From contig CAJTQX010000004.1 of assembly GCA_910578425.1 (NCBI GenBank), positions 1-64,000 on the forward strand: a DNA stretch of 64,000 nt, written 5' to 3'. Each line of letters starts with the position of its first letter. Within the stretch, counting starts at the first letter, position 1. The position numbers and the translations under genes were made by a program. The notes under the pieces are model-generated. The model made no database searches. It worked only from the letters and a program-made list of their open reading frames with translations, and was not told the origin of the DNA. Below, piece after piece: positions 6,604-15,597 of the stretch. The stretch comes from an uncultured Anaerotignum sp. Lineage in GTDB: Bacteria > Bacillota > Clostridia > Lachnospirales > Anaerotignaceae.

Positions 6604-9600
6604 TTACACTCTTTCCACGCCCAGCGTAACCTTCTCACCGTTGATGTTCCATTCCTTCGATAATTCGCCGCCCTTGCCAGCGACAACCTCATCCGCCAGA
6701 ACATCCGCCTTGATATCATTCGCCGCAAGCACCTCGGCAATCTTTGCATTACCATCATGATACACGCGAATGCGGTCCGTTACGTTGAAATCCGCCTCTT
6801 TCCGCATCGTCTGCACCTTGCTCACGATCTCGCGGACAAAGCCTTCCTCTATCAGTTCAGGCGTGAGGTTCGTATCCAGCACGACTGTCACGTCATTATT
6901 GCTGCTGGAAACAAATCCGCCCTTCTGCGCCGTATCCACAAGCACATCGTCCATCTCCAGCTCAACCTGCTCACCGTCCAGCGTGAAGCATGCCCTGCCG
7001 TCCCTGCGCAGCGTTGCCATAAACGCTGTGCCGTCCACCTCTTTCAGGTACGCGCCGATAGCAGGCACCAGCTTGCCGTATTTCTTGCCCAGCGTGCGCA
7101 GCTGCGGCTTGAAGGTATAAGTCGTAAACGCTTCCACATCGTCCGTAAATGCAACCGCTTTCACGTTCAGCTCTTCTTTGATAATCTCGCAGTATTCCTC
7201 CGGCAGGGTCTGCCCCGCCTTGACATACATCATAGCCAGCGGCTGGCGGTTCTTCATCGCTGCCGTATTTCTTGCTGCACGTCCTTCCACAACGGCTTTC
7301 AGCACCAAATCCATGTTCGTTTCCAGCTCCGTATCCACCCATTCCGCGTGGTATGCGGGCCAGTCGCAGAGGTGTACGCTTTCAGGTGCAGAAGCATCGA
7401 CTTTCTTCACCATATTCGCATAGATTTCTTCCGTAATAAACGGTGTGAACGGTGCAGCCAGCTTTACAACCGTATCCAGAACGGTATACAGTGTCATATA
7501 TGCGTTGACCTTATCCTGCTCCATGCCCTTCGCCCAGAAACGTTCGCGGCTGCGGCGGACGTACCAGTTAGAAAGCTCGTCCACAAACTCCGCCATCGCT
7601 CTGGCAGGCTCTGTGAGCTTATAACCCTCCAGGCATTCATCGACATACCTGTTCAGCGTTTGCAAACGGGACAGAATCCATTTATCCATCGCGGGCAGCT
7701 TATCATACTCCAGCGTATGCTCTGTCGGGTTGAACTGGTCGATTTCCGCGTAAAGGATATAGAACGCGTAGGTATTCCAGAGCGTACCCATAAACTTACG
7801 CTGCAATTCGCTCACCGCTTCATCGTAATAGCGGCTGGGCAGCCAGGGCGCGCTGTTTGCATAGAAATACCAGCGTACCGCGTCCGCGCCCTGTTTATTC
7901 AGCGCGTCCCAGGGGTCAACAACGTTGCCTTTATGTTTGGACATCTTCTGTCCATCTCTGTCCTGCACATGTCCCAGAACGATACAGTTTTTGAACGGTG
8001 CTTTATCGAAAATGAGCGTGCTGACCGCCAGCAGGGTATAGAACCAGCCGCGTGTCTGGTCGACCGCCTCACTGATAAAGTCGGCAGGGTAGTTCTCGTT
8101 GAAAATTTCCTGATTTTCAAACGGATAATGCCACTGTGCGAAGGGCATCGCGCCGCTGTCGAACCAGCAGTCAATTACCTCCGGCACTCTTGTCATCAGC
8201 TTGCCGCATTCAGGGCAGGTGATATGCACAGCATCAATAAAGGGCTTATGCAGCTCGATATCATCCGGACAGTCGGGGGACATTTCTTTCAGCTCCACAA
8301 TGCTGCCGATGGTATGCCTGTGTCCGCATTCGCATTCCCAGATGGGCAGCGGCGTACCCCAGTAGCGTTCGCGGGAAAGGCCCCAGTCAATCACGTTTTC
8401 GAGGAAGTTGCCGAAACGCCCTTCCTTGATATTATCGGGATACCAGTTAATCGTGCGGTTATTGCGTACCAGATTCTCCCGCAGTTCTGTCATTTTGATA
8501 AACCATGTGCTTCTTGCGTAGTACAGCAGGGGTGTGTCGCACCGCCAGCAGAACGGATAGCTGTGTTCGAAGGGCAGAGCCGCAAAAAGCGTGTCGTTTT
8601 CGCGCATATAGTTCAGGATAGGTTCGTCCGCATCCTTTACAAACAGACCCTCAAACGGGCCCGCTTCTGCCGTAAAATGCCCCGTTGCGTCTACGTTCTG
8701 TTCAAACGGCACGCCGTATTTTTTACAAACACGATAGTCCTCTTCACCGTATGCATAGGAGGTGTGGACGATGCCCGTACCGTCTGTCAGGGTAACATAA
8801 TCATCGCAGGTCACGAAATACGCGTTAGGATATTTCTGCATGAAGGGGAACAGGGGCTCGTAATGCACATATTCCAAATCCTTGCCCTTCATGCGTTCGA
8901 TAATTTCGTAGTTGCCTTCGCCGAGAACAGTGTCCATCAAAGCCTCAGCCATAATAACAACGTAGCCGTCATAATTCGCCTTAGCATACGTTTCGCTGCC
9001 GTTTACCGTCAGTATAATATCGGAGGGCAGTGTCCAGGGGGTTGTCGTCCAGGCGAGGAAATACTCGTTTTCCTTGCCCTCTACCTTAAATTTCGCAATA
9101 GCGGAGGTTTCCTTTACATCTTTGTAGCCCTGCGCGACTTCGTGAGAGGACAGCGCAGTTCCGCAGCGCGGGCAATAGGGAACGACCTTATGCCCCTTGT
9201 AGAGCAGACCCTTATCCCAAATCTGCTTCAACGCCCACCACTCGGATTCGATATATTCGTTATGGTAGGTAACATAAGGATGGTCCATATCCGCCCAGAA
9301 ACCAACGCGGTCGCTCATCGCGCGCCATTCCTTTTCGTATGTCCAGACGCTTTCCTTGCATTTGCCGATAAAGGGGACAACGCCATAGCCCTCAATCTGC
9401 TCTTTGCCGTCCAGACCAAGCACCTTTTCGACCTCCAGCTCAACGGGCAGACCATGCGTGTCCCAGCCAGCCTTACGGAGGACTTTATAACCCTTCATGG
9501 TTTTATAACGGGGAATCAGGTCCTTTACGGCGCGGGTGATGATATGCCCAATGTGCGGCTTGCCGTTTGCGGTCGGGGGACCGTCATAGAACGTGAAAAC

Positions 9601-9717
9601 GGGTGCGCCTTCGCGGGCTTTAATGCTCTTGCCAAAGATATCGTTGTCCTTCCAATACTTCTCTACCTGAACTTCGCGCTCGACAAAGTTCAAGCTCGTT
9701 GGCACTTTATCGTACAT
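6604..9717 (-). CDS. ileS: Isoleucyl-tRNA synthetase
   Basis: 1037 residues, a full-length class I enzyme of the longer IleS type. PHIGHIIT is the HIGH motif (about residue 50) and DGQKMSKHKGN the KMSKS motif (about 590-600). Between them lies the CP1 editing domain, including the threonine-rich WTTTPWTLPS. CPRCG and CPECG pairs fit zinc ribbons. The start follows AAGGAGG; an extended upstream frame runs into the intergenic repeat. I find no T-box in the leader, which instead carries a repeat copy at 9767. Confidence 0.97.
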   Translation of the reverse strand: MYDKVPTSLNFVEREVQVEKYWKDNDIFGKSIKAREGAPVFTFYDGPPTANGKPHIGHIITRAVKDLIPRYKTMKGYKVLRKAGWDTHGLPVELEVEKVLGLDGKEQIEGYGVVPFIGKCKESVWTYEKEWRAMSDRVGFWADMDHPYVTYHNEYIESEWWALKQIWDKGLLYKGHKVVPYCPRCGTALSSHEVAQGYKDVKETSAIAKFKVEGKENEYFLAWTTTPWTLPSDIILTVNGSETYAKANYDGYVVIMAEALMDTVLGEGNYEIIERMKGKDLEYVHYEPLFPFMQKYPNAYFVTCDDYVTLTDGTGIVHTSYAYGEEDYRVCKKYGVPFEQNVDATGHFTAEAGPFEGLFVKDADEPILNYMRENDTLFAALPFEHSYPFCWRCDTPLLYYARSTWFIKMTELRENLVRNNRTINWYPDNIKEGRFGNFLENVIDWGLSRERYWGTPLPIWECECGHRHTIGSIVELKEMSPDCPDDIELHKPFIDAVHITCPECGKLMTRVPEVIDCWFDSGAMPFAQWHYPFENQEIFNENYPADFISEAVDQTRGWFYTLLAVSTLIFDKAPFKNCIVLGHVQDRDGQKMSKHKGNVVDPWDALNKQGADAVRWYFYANSAPWLPSRYYDEAVSELQRKFMGTLWNTYAFYILYAEIDQFNPTEHTLEYDKLPAMDKWILSRLQTLNRYVDECLEGYKLTEPARAMAEFVDELSNWYVRRSRERFWAKGMEQDKVNAYMTLYTVLDTVVKLAAPFTPFITEEIYANMVKKVDASAPESVHLCDWPAYHAEWVDTELETNMDLVLKAVVEGRAARNTAAMKNRQPLAMMYVKAGQTLPEEYCEIIKEELNVKAVAFTDDVEAFTTYTFKPQLRTLGKKYGKLVPAIGAYLKEVDGTAFMATLRRDGRACFTLDGEQVELEMDDVLVDTAQKGGFVSSSNNDVTVVLDTNLTPELIEEGFVREIVSKVQTMRKEADFNVTDRIRVYHDGNAKIAEVLAANDIKADVLADEVVAGKGGELSKEWNINGEKVTLGVERV

Positions 9718-9766
9718 ATAAAATTCCTCCTTAAAAGATAAATTGATTACAAAGTTAAAACTGAAA

Positions 9767-9878
9767 GACCCTGGGGACGCTGTCCCCAGCCCCCTGCAAG
9801 GGGCGCGCCCCTTGACCCTTCTTGCCAGCCGCACAAGTGCGTCTGGCGATAAAGTTTGGGGTCAAGCCCTTTTCAGGA
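9767..9878. repeat. Palindromic intergenic repeat, copy 2 (before ileS)
   Basis: GACCCTGGGGACGCTGTCCC arm, a GCAAGGGGC/GCCCCTTGACCC module, a CAGCCGCAC/GTGCGTCTGG centre and AAAGTTTGGGGTCAAGCCC. It lies 50 bases upstream of ileS. Confidence 0.75.
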
Positions 9879-10233
9879 GTGTCCTATTCGCAGAGTTTGT
9901 ACAAAGTAATTGTATCACAACAGGGTAATTCATTGCCAACTGCATCAAGATTCTCAATACAATAAAATCTTTGTCAGGACACTCTCCACCATATTCTCAG
10001 CTTTGGTATTTGGATTTCCTATGTGCAGCCAATTCATCTCAAAAAATGAGACTTTTCGTAGAAAAGGCTCTGTTTTTTGAGGGGGTCGCGGGGATAATTT
10101 ATCCCCGCGCCGTTGAGGGGGGCTTGGGGGGATATTCGGAAATCCCCCCAGTTTTGGGTACTTTTGCTACAAAAGTACCTCCCCGAAGGGATACATCCGA
10201 CATATAAAGCCACCCCTTTTTACTATATAAATC
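9879..10233. other. Gene-free stretch with a second palindromic repeat type
   Basis: No credible gene. The region 10080-10200 is packed with palindromes; the rest is AT-rich without a clear promoter motif. Confidence 0.5.
10080..10200. repeat. Second type of palindromic repeat cluster
   Basis: Three stem-loops in tandem: CGCGGGGATAA/TTATCCCCGCG (10087-10109), a GGGGGGAT/ATCCCCCC stem (about 10126-10149) and GGTACTTTTG/CAAAAGTACC (10157-10179). Different from the CAGCCGCA family. On the minus strand it is just downstream of the amidohydrolase gene and may help terminate it. Confidence 0.55.
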
Positions 10234-11367
10234 TCAAATTTTCTCCAATAACCCCGCATACACCTCCACCCCTTTACAGAGTATCTCCTCATCAAAATCA
10301 AACTGCGCGCTATGCAGCGGATGCACAAATCCTTTCTCCTGATTCCCCGCGCCAAGGAAAAAGAACAGCCCCGGTATTTCCTGCTGGTACAGCGAGAAAT
10401 CCTCCGCCAGCATATACGGCTCCGTTTCCTCATATGCGGTGCCGCAGACCTCCCGCAGAGTGTCCGTTAACTCCGCGTCATTCCACACCACGCGGTACAT
10501 ATGCCGAAACTCTGCCTCGCCCCGACAGCCATAGCCCGCCGCAACGCCCTCAACGGCCTCCCGCACGCGCTCCTCCATGCGTTCATACGCCGCATCGCTA
10601 AACGCGCGCATCGTCCCCTCCAGCACGACCTCTTTTGCAATAATGTTGCATGCCTCGCCGCCATGTATGGAGCCGAATGTCAAAACGCCGCTCTCCAGGG
10701 GCGAAACGTTGCGGGAAAGTATTGTATGGATGGCGGTAATGACTGCACCCGCCGCAAGCACAGCGTCCGCCCCCAGCTGCGGCTGCGCGCCATGCGCACT
10801 TTTTCCATATATGCGGAGCGTAACCTCGCCATTCCGCGCCATCATGCCGCCTTTCCGGCACGCGATTTTTCCCTGTTCAACCTGCGGGAAAATATGACAG
10901 CCAATGATTTTCTTTACATCATATTTCCGCAGTATTCCCGCTTCTATCATGGGCTTTGCGCCGCCGGGGCCCTCCTCGGCAGGCTGGAAAATCAGCAGGA
11001 TACGGCGGTTTTCATAGGCCGCCGGGTGCTCCGCCAGATATTGGGCAAAGCCCAGCAATACCGCCATATGCCCATCGTGCCCACAGGCGTGCATCATGCC
11101 GGCATGGCAGGAGGCATACGGTTTTTCCGGCTCCGTAACAGGAAGCCCGTCCATATCCGCGCGGAAAGCCACCGTTTCGCCGCGCTCCCCGAACACCACG
11201 GAAAGCCCCGTTTCCAGCCACTGCTCTACGGAAAGCCCCAGTCCTTCCAGCTTTCCGCGCAGATATGCCGCCGTTTTATATTCCTGCATGCCGCTTTCCG
11301 GAATTTTGTGCAAATCCCGCCGAACAGCCTGCAAATATGTTTTCAGTCCTTCAAAATATGCGTCCAT
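10234..11367 (-). CDS. dapL: M20 amidohydrolase, probable N-acetyldiaminopimelate deacetylase (YkuR/DapL-like)
   Basis: 377 residues, M20/amidohydrolase family. Metal ligands are visible in MHACGHDGHMAVLLG and FQPAEEGPGG, with SAHGAQPQLGAD in the lid/dimerisation domain and a late His in VHPLHSAQFDFDE. The family hydrolyses N-acyl amino acids. It is divergently paired with dapH at 11504, the arrangement expected if it removes acetyl from N-acetyl-LL-diaminopimelate in the acetyl branch of lysine and peptidoglycan precursor synthesis (B. subtilis YkuQ/YkuR). A general N-acyl amino acid hydrolase is the alternative. GAGGGG precedes the ATG. Confidence 0.8.
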   Translation of the reverse strand: MDAYFEGLKTYLQAVRRDLHKIPESGMQEYKTAAYLRGKLEGLGLSVEQWLETGLSVVFGERGETVAFRADMDGLPVTEPEKPYASCHAGMMHACGHDGHMAVLLGFAQYLAEHPAAYENRRILLIFQPAEEGPGGAKPMIEAGILRKYDVKKIIGCHIFPQVEQGKIACRKGGMMARNGEVTLRIYGKSAHGAQPQLGADAVLAAGAVITAIHTILSRNVSPLESGVLTFGSIHGGEACNIIAKEVVLEGTMRAFSDAAYERMEERVREAVEGVAAGYGCRGEAEFRHMYRVVWNDAELTDTLREVCGTAYEETEPYMLAEDFSLYQQEIPGLFFFLGAGNQEKGFVHPLHSAQFDFDEEILCKGVEVYAGLLEKI

Positions 11368-11443
11368 CGTCTGTCCCCTCTCGCTTGTTTGGGATTATTG
11401 TTCCACTTTTCTGTGCGGCTGTCAATTTATTTTTTACAGGATA

Positions 11444-11472
11444 TTGGAAAAACGCCATTTTTCATATATAAT
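11444..11472 (+). promoter_or_regulatory. dapH promoter
   Basis: TTGGAA and TATAAT separated by 17 bases, 32 bases before the dapH ATG. AGGAG at 11491-11495 is the ribosome site. Confidence 0.75.
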
Positions 11473-11503
11473 AAGGAGCAAATACGAAAAAGGAGTGAAT
11501 ACA

Positions 11504-12217
11504 ATGGAATACGATATGACGAATCCGTACGAAATCGCGCGGTACATCAAAGAGGCGAGAAAGACAACGCCTGTAAAGGTTTATGTAAAGGGCGACCTTT
11601 CAGGCGCGGCTGTGCCGGAGGGCGTAAAGCTGTTCGGCGCGGGGGATTTCTGGATACTGATTGGGGACGCGCAGGCTGTACGTGAGGTACTTGCCGCCAA
11701 CGCCGCATGTATACAGGACAACTACACAGAATATGACAGACGGAACTCCGCAGTTCCTATGCTGGATATCACAAACCTTGAAGCAAGAATTGAGCCGGGC
11801 TGTTTTATCCGCGACAGGGTAAAAATCGGCAAAAACGCCGTTGTCATGATGGGCGCGGTTATCAACATCGGCGCGGAAATCGGCGAAGGCACAATGATTG
11901 ACATGAACGCTGTGCTGGGCGCACGCGCGACAGTAGGCAAAAACGCCCACATCGGCGCGGGGGCTGTACTGGCTGGCGTACTGGAGCCGCCCAGCGCGAC
12001 GCCTGTTATTGTAGAAGATGGCGTAATGATTGGCGCAAATGCTGTCGTGCTGGAAGGCGTACGGATTGGTGAAAATGCCGTTGTCGCCGCCGGCGCAGTT
12101 GTAACGGAGGATATTCCGGCGGGAGCAGTTGCCGCTGGGTCGCCCGCGAAGGTTGTCAAAATGAAAGACGAAAAGACCGAGGGAAAAACGCAGTTACTGG
12201 ACGATTTACGGAAGTAA
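11504..12217 (+). CDS. dapH: Tetrahydrodipicolinate N-acetyltransferase
   Basis: 237 residues, the usual DapH length. N-terminal helical domain (about 1-85), then a left-handed beta helix of hexapeptide repeats (VKIGKNAVVMMGAVINIGAE, GTMIDMNAVLGARATVGKNA) and the loop LEPPSATPVIVEDGVMIGAN typical of DapH. It transfers acetyl from acetyl-CoA to tetrahydrodipicolinate in lysine/diaminopimelate synthesis. The start is fixed by AGGAG eight bases upstream and a near-consensus promoter. The matching deacetylase is divergent on the left. Confidence 0.95.
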   Translation: MEYDMTNPYEIARYIKEARKTTPVKVYVKGDLSGAAVPEGVKLFGAGDFWILIGDAQAVREVLAANAACIQDNYTEYDRRNSAVPMLDITNLEARIEPGCFIRDRVKIGKNAVVMMGAVINIGAEIGEGTMIDMNAVLGARATVGKNAHIGAGAVLAGVLEPPSATPVIVEDGVMIGANAVVLEGVRIGENAVVAAGAVVTEDIPAGAVAAGSPAKVVKMKDEKTEGKTQLLDDLRK

Positions 12218-12294
12218 CAGACCCTGGTGTTCTCCGCCCAAACTTTGTCAGGCAAAATATTATGTAAATACAAATACAAGGTAATACCCATTCA

Positions 12295-12328
12295 AACAGC
12301 GGCTTTCTGTAAAAGCCGCTGTTTTTTT
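12295..12328 (+). terminator. dapH terminator
   Basis: AACAGCGGCTTT and AAAGCCGCTGTT arms followed by a run of seven T. Confidence 0.9.
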
Positions 12329-12499
12329 GTACAAATCTTTTTGCAAAAACCAATCTTGCTCCTTCTCCTGTCACAAAACACCATGTTTTATAAATTTTAC
12401 CATGCAATTTAGATTTACAAATAGTGACATTTCATCTGATATAGTGTACAATAAAACCAGCCTACCAAAGAAAACCGCAGGGAAAGGAGGAATCCATGC

Positions 12500-13210
12500 A
12501 TGGAAAAATATGATGCAGCGTTTTCCGCTACGGAAAACGAATTGATTTACGAAGCCAGACTGATCCCGCCGAACATGGAGCGCATCGAGGCTCTTTTAGG
12601 ACAGGGAGCAGACTTAAATAAAATCGGTGCGGAGCGCAATGTATTCCTGACGATACTGGAATATTACGGGGAATATGTGGACGAAAACGGCGAAGTACGC
12701 GAAAGCGGGCAATACCTGCCTGACCTGCTGAAATTATTTTTTCGCTACGGGCTGGATGTACGAGTGAAAAATGAGGACGAAATGAGCGCGCTCTGGTGCT
12801 TTGTCTGGCCTACGGCGATGGACGACCATATGCTGGAGGCGGCGGAACTCCTGCTGAAACACAGCGCGAAAGCAAACAGCCGCTACCAGAACGAAACTCC
12901 TTTGGATTATATTGAGGAATCTCTGCGCGGCGCGCGGGAACAGAACGAATGGACGGAGTTGGAGCGTTTCCGCGAAAAATACCGGAGTCTGCTCATACGG
13001 TACGGCGGCGCACCGCGGTACGCAGGCTATGCGGGATGGGTTGTACCTGATCTGCCGGAACACGCAAGGCCTTTGCTTTGGGGCGACAAAAGCCGCCGCG
13101 CCAAGCTGAACCGGAATTACCGTTATATATACAACGAAGCCGAGGGCAATTTCGACCTGATTGATATGAAAACAGATACTTTAATTGGAAAATATTACGC
13201 ACCAAAATGA
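12500..13210 (+). CDS. Ankyrin-like repeat protein of unknown role
   Basis: 236 residues, no signal peptide or membrane segment. Segments such as NMERIEALLGQGADLNKIG and MLEAAELLLKHSAKANSRYQ resemble degenerate ankyrin repeats in the N-terminal two thirds; the C-terminal part (about 165-236) is basic and aromatic-rich. AGGAGG lies nine bases before the ATG. It stands alone between two terminators. Likely a cytoplasmic protein-binding protein; no function can be assigned. Confidence 0.7.
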   Translation: MEKYDAAFSATENELIYEARLIPPNMERIEALLGQGADLNKIGAERNVFLTILEYYGEYVDENGEVRESGQYLPDLLKLFFRYGLDVRVKNEDEMSALWCFVWPTAMDDHMLEAAELLLKHSAKANSRYQNETPLDYIEESLRGAREQNEWTELERFREKYRSLLIRYGGAPRYAGYAGWVVPDLPEHARPLLWGDKSRRAKLNRNYRYIYNEAEGNFDLIDMKTDTLIGKYYAPK

Positions 13211-13230
13211 ATGCCTGCAAGAAAGCAGAA

Positions 13231-13270
13231 AAAACCGGAAGGGCCTTATAACGGCTCTTTCGGTTTTTTT
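13231..13270 (+). terminator. Terminator of the ankyrin-like gene
   Basis: AAAACCGGAAGGGCC pairs imperfectly with GGCTCTTTCGGTTTT and ends in a T run. Confidence 0.85.
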
Positions 13271-13377
13271 GCCGCCAGAAAGCAGCAAAAAATGGATAAA
13301 CAGGCAGTAAAAGGGAATAAAACTGCCGCTTTCTGCTTATATTAGGGGTAAAAGCAAGGAGCAAAGGAGGCTTATTT

Positions 13378-13608
13378 ATGAAACGGAAGGCGGCACAGTT
13401 AGCAGACGAGGGCGAAAAGATACTGGATTCCATACGACAGATACAGGTACAGCTGGAAGGAGCACGGCAGACCTTTGAGGACGTGACGGACGAGGCGTTG
13501 ATTGACAGCTGCATTTATGAAATCATTGCCCTGCACAAGAAATATGAATATTTCCTGAAAGCCGCCAAAGAAATGGGGCTGACTGCCGATTTCCGGAAAA
13601 TCGGCTGA
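13378..13608 (+). CDS. yaaL: DUF2508 (YaaL-like) protein
   Basis: 76 residues, predicted helical, with FEDVTDEALIDSCIYEIIALHKKYEYFLKAAKEMG matching the signature of the DUF2508/YaaL family in pattern. In B. subtilis yaaL lies between recR and bofA, and here too it directly precedes a bofA homologue, 32 bases downstream. AAAGGAGG precedes the start. Molecular function is unknown; the link to bofA suggests co-transcription. Confidence 0.85.
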   Translation: MKRKAAQLADEGEKILDSIRQIQVQLEGARQTFEDVTDEALIDSCIYEIIALHKKYEYFLKAAKEMGLTADFRKIG

Positions 13609-13640
13609 AGCTCAAAGAAAACAATAAGGGGGAATAAAAA

Positions 13641-13886
13641 ATGAATACAATGATCATCAGCATCATGCTGTTTACCTGCCTGCTTCTGCTGGCGTTGATC
13701 GCGCTGGCAAAGCCGCTGAAAGCAATTGCAAAATTTCTGTTTTCAGCGGCAGTAGGCGGTTGTCTGCTCTGGGCTGGGCAAAGCCTTGGGGCGGCAGTGG
13801 CAGCAAATCCTGTTACGCTGCTGATCTCGGGTCTTTTGGGGCTGCCGGGCGTAGCCGGTATTTTTATCCTTGGATTTTTCCTGTGA
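13641..13886 (+). CDS. bofA: BofA-family inhibitor of pro-sigma-K processing
   Basis: 81 residues, two hydrophobic segments (about 3-25 and 30-50) plus a hydrophobic C-terminus LLGLPGVAGIFILGFFL, the conserved tail of BofA. In B. subtilis BofA sits in the outer forespore membrane and holds SpoIVFB inactive until the sigma-G signal arrives. Its presence points to a spore former. GGGGG precedes the ATG. Forms an operon with yaaL. Confidence 0.85.
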   Translation: MNTMIISIMLFTCLLLLALIALAKPLKAIAKFLFSAAVGGCLLWAGQSLGAAVAANPVTLLISGLLGLPGVAGIFILGFFL

Positions 13887-13945
13887 ATCAGACACAATAC
13901 ATTGCGGTTGAAAAATGAAAATTACATAAAAAAACAGAAGAACAT

Positions 13946-13974
13946 TTGACAAAGCTAAAAAACTATGATATCTT
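13946..13974 (+). promoter_or_regulatory. Candidate promoter for the rhomboid gene
   Basis: TTGACA and TATCTT separated by 17 bases. DnaA boxes begin six bases downstream, where the transcript would start. Confidence 0.5.
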
Positions 13975-13979
13975 ATGTT

Positions 13980-14021
13980 TGTGGATAAATTTGTGGATAA
14001 CCGTATCTTCCCTGTGTATAA
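13980..14021. promoter_or_regulatory. DnaA-box cluster A
   Basis: Two perfect boxes TGTGGATAA at 13980-13988 and 13992-14000 and one single-mismatch box TGTGTATAA at 14013-14021, all in one orientation, immediately downstream of a promoter. oriC lies 14-16 kb to the right. Confidence 0.75.
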
Positions 14022-14234
14022 CACGCGGTATCCATAGATTTCCTAAAATAAGGACTCCTTTTTATGGTAAGAAAGCTACCCCCTTTCTTATCGCTTCCGA
14101 CCCATCGCTTTCAGCGGCGGGTCTTTTCCTTTTTTCAGCAATTTTTGCAAATATATGATATACTATTGAGTAAGACCTCTGCTTTCCTGTTCTGGCAGGC
14201 TGGGGGACAGAATTTCTCGAAGGGAGCGAAACAC

Positions 14235-15257
14235 TTGGATTTTTGGGAAACTTTACATCAACAGATGCACAAAACCGGCTTTTTCCAGATGGACGACAGC
14301 GAGCCAAAGCTATACTGGCGGGTGGAAAATCCAATATTTTATCTGGTTTATTTTCTGGACAAATCCGGCTCCACTTATGAACGGCAAGAGGAAATTTTTA
14401 CGGCTTACGCGCGGGATATGCGGGAACGGCTGCGGGACATGCAGTGTACGAGGCTGATCGCGCTTTCCATTGCTGTGGATAACATCGGTGTGGATAGTCC
14501 TGTGGATACTGTGGATAACGTGGACAAAACAGAAACAGAGGATTTTTACAGGGCAGAAGATGATTTTTTTCGGCTTTACTGGGACTTTTCTCCAAAAAAT
14601 GGCGTTTCTGCGGCAGCCGGACAGCCCGACCGCCTGCTCGGCATTGAAAAACTGCTTGCCGCCGCCGCGCGCGGAGAAACGCCGGAGGAACTGCCTCTGC
14701 GAAAAACGGCAGAAGGCTTTCCCGCTGTTACGGCAGGGATATTCCTGCTCTGTGTGGCTCTGCTCTGCTGGACGGAGCTTTCCGGACAGCGGAATGAAAT
14801 CATATACGCCTTTGGGCTGAGCCGCCAGGGGATACTGGCAGGGGAATATTACCGTTTTTTCACCTCAATGTTTCTGCACAGCGGTATTCTGCATCTTGTA
14901 TCCAACGGAGTCTATCTGTATTACTTTGGGACGCGGGCGGAACAATTGCTTGGCAGGGCGCGGTTTTTGCTGTTGTATCTGGCGGCGGGGCTTTGCGGCG
15001 GAATATGCAGCGTCATTTTCAACGGCTGGCTGGCGATTGGCGCATCCGGCGCAATTTACGGGCTTTTGGGCGCGATGCTCCTGCTGACAAAAAAACGTGG
15101 CATGCGCTACACAGGCATGAGCTACTCAACTATGCTGATACTGGCGGTTTCTGCAATCGGGCTTGGTATGCTTGACGCGAATGTGGACAACTTCGCGCAT
15201 ATCGGCGGCCTTTTGGGCGGGTGCGCGGTATTCTGGCTGATGATGCGGAAAGGCTGA
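14235..15257 (+). CDS. Rhomboid-family intramembrane serine protease
   Basis: 340 residues from a TTG start, chosen because AAGGGAG lies eight bases upstream. A cytoplasmic N-terminal half (about 1-160) is unlike known domains; the C-terminal half has six or so membrane segments. GASGAIYGLLGAM carries the catalytic serine and NFAHIGGLLGG the catalytic histidine; HSGILHLVSN is the conserved loop. Rhomboids cleave within or near membrane segments. Residues VDNIGVDSPVDTVDNVD in the N-terminal part are encoded by four DnaA-box-like units, so this stretch may be shaped by DNA function. Substrate unknown. Confidence 0.88.
   Translation: MDFWETLHQQMHKTGFFQMDDSEPKLYWRVENPIFYLVYFLDKSGSTYERQEEIFTAYARDMRERLRDMQCTRLIALSIAVDNIGVDSPVDTVDNVDKTETEDFYRAEDDFFRLYWDFSPKNGVSAAAGQPDRLLGIEKLLAAAARGETPEELPLRKTAEGFPAVTAGIFLLCVALLCWTELSGQRNEIIYAFGLSRQGILAGEYYRFFTSMFLHSGILHLVSNGVYLYYFGTRAEQLLGRARFLLLYLAAGLCGGICSVIFNGWLAIGASGAIYGLLGAMLLLTKKRGMRYTGMSYSTMLILAVSAIGLGMLDANVDNFAHIGGLLGGCAVFWLMMRKG
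14474..14518. promoter_or_regulatory. DnaA-box cluster B, inside the rhomboid coding sequence
   Basis: Perfect boxes TGTGGATAA at 14474-14482 and 14510-14518, with TGTGGATAG at 14489 and TGTGGATAC at 14501, all same orientation. Spacing 15, 12 and 9 bases, all multiples of three, encoding repeated Val-Asp. Confidence 0.65.
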
Positions 15258-15597
15258 TTGCCTGCGGGGTGCATACTTACGCCCTTTTCCGGCAGATGGG
15301 CGGACATCTGCTTATTTATCCACGTTGTCCACAGAATTCTGTGGACAACTGTGGATTTATGCACAGAATCCGTGCAGAAAACAGTGAGAATTGTCGCAAT
15401 CTACGAAATTACGGATAATGCGCGCGCTATACTATACAAAATTTCCCTGCCGAGTCTTTGATACAGAGGGATTCACAAGTTATCAACAAAAATGCTGTGG
15501 ATAACCTTGTGATTATGTGGATAACCATGTGGAAAGGCTGAAATTTGGAAATGATTACCAATAGATTCAGGAAATCTGCACATCAAAGGAGGTATTC
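15258..15597. other. Gene-free stretch holding DnaA-box cluster C
   Basis: No credible gene between the rhomboid and UDG genes. The stretch is dominated by DnaA-box-like sequences at 15316-15365 and 15480-15537. Confidence 0.6.
15316..15537. promoter_or_regulatory. DnaA-box cluster C
   Basis: Perfect boxes at 15496-15504 and 15516-15524. Single-mismatch boxes at 15316 (TTATCCACG), 15325 (TTGTCCACA), 15340 (TGTGGACAA), 15357 (TTATGCACA) and 15480 (TTATCAACA). Two weaker ones at 15350 and 15529. It lies upstream of the UDG gene. Confidence 0.7.

Noticed and set aside
6757..9741. Very long open frame (994 codons) on the plus strand opposite ileS
   Set aside because: Codon composition and content are that of an antisense shadow of a GC-biased gene, there is no ribosome site, and ileS is unmistakable on the other strand.
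10080..10200. tRNA or small structured RNA gene
   Set aside because: The stems do not form a cloverleaf and lack T-loop sequence; they look like repeats.
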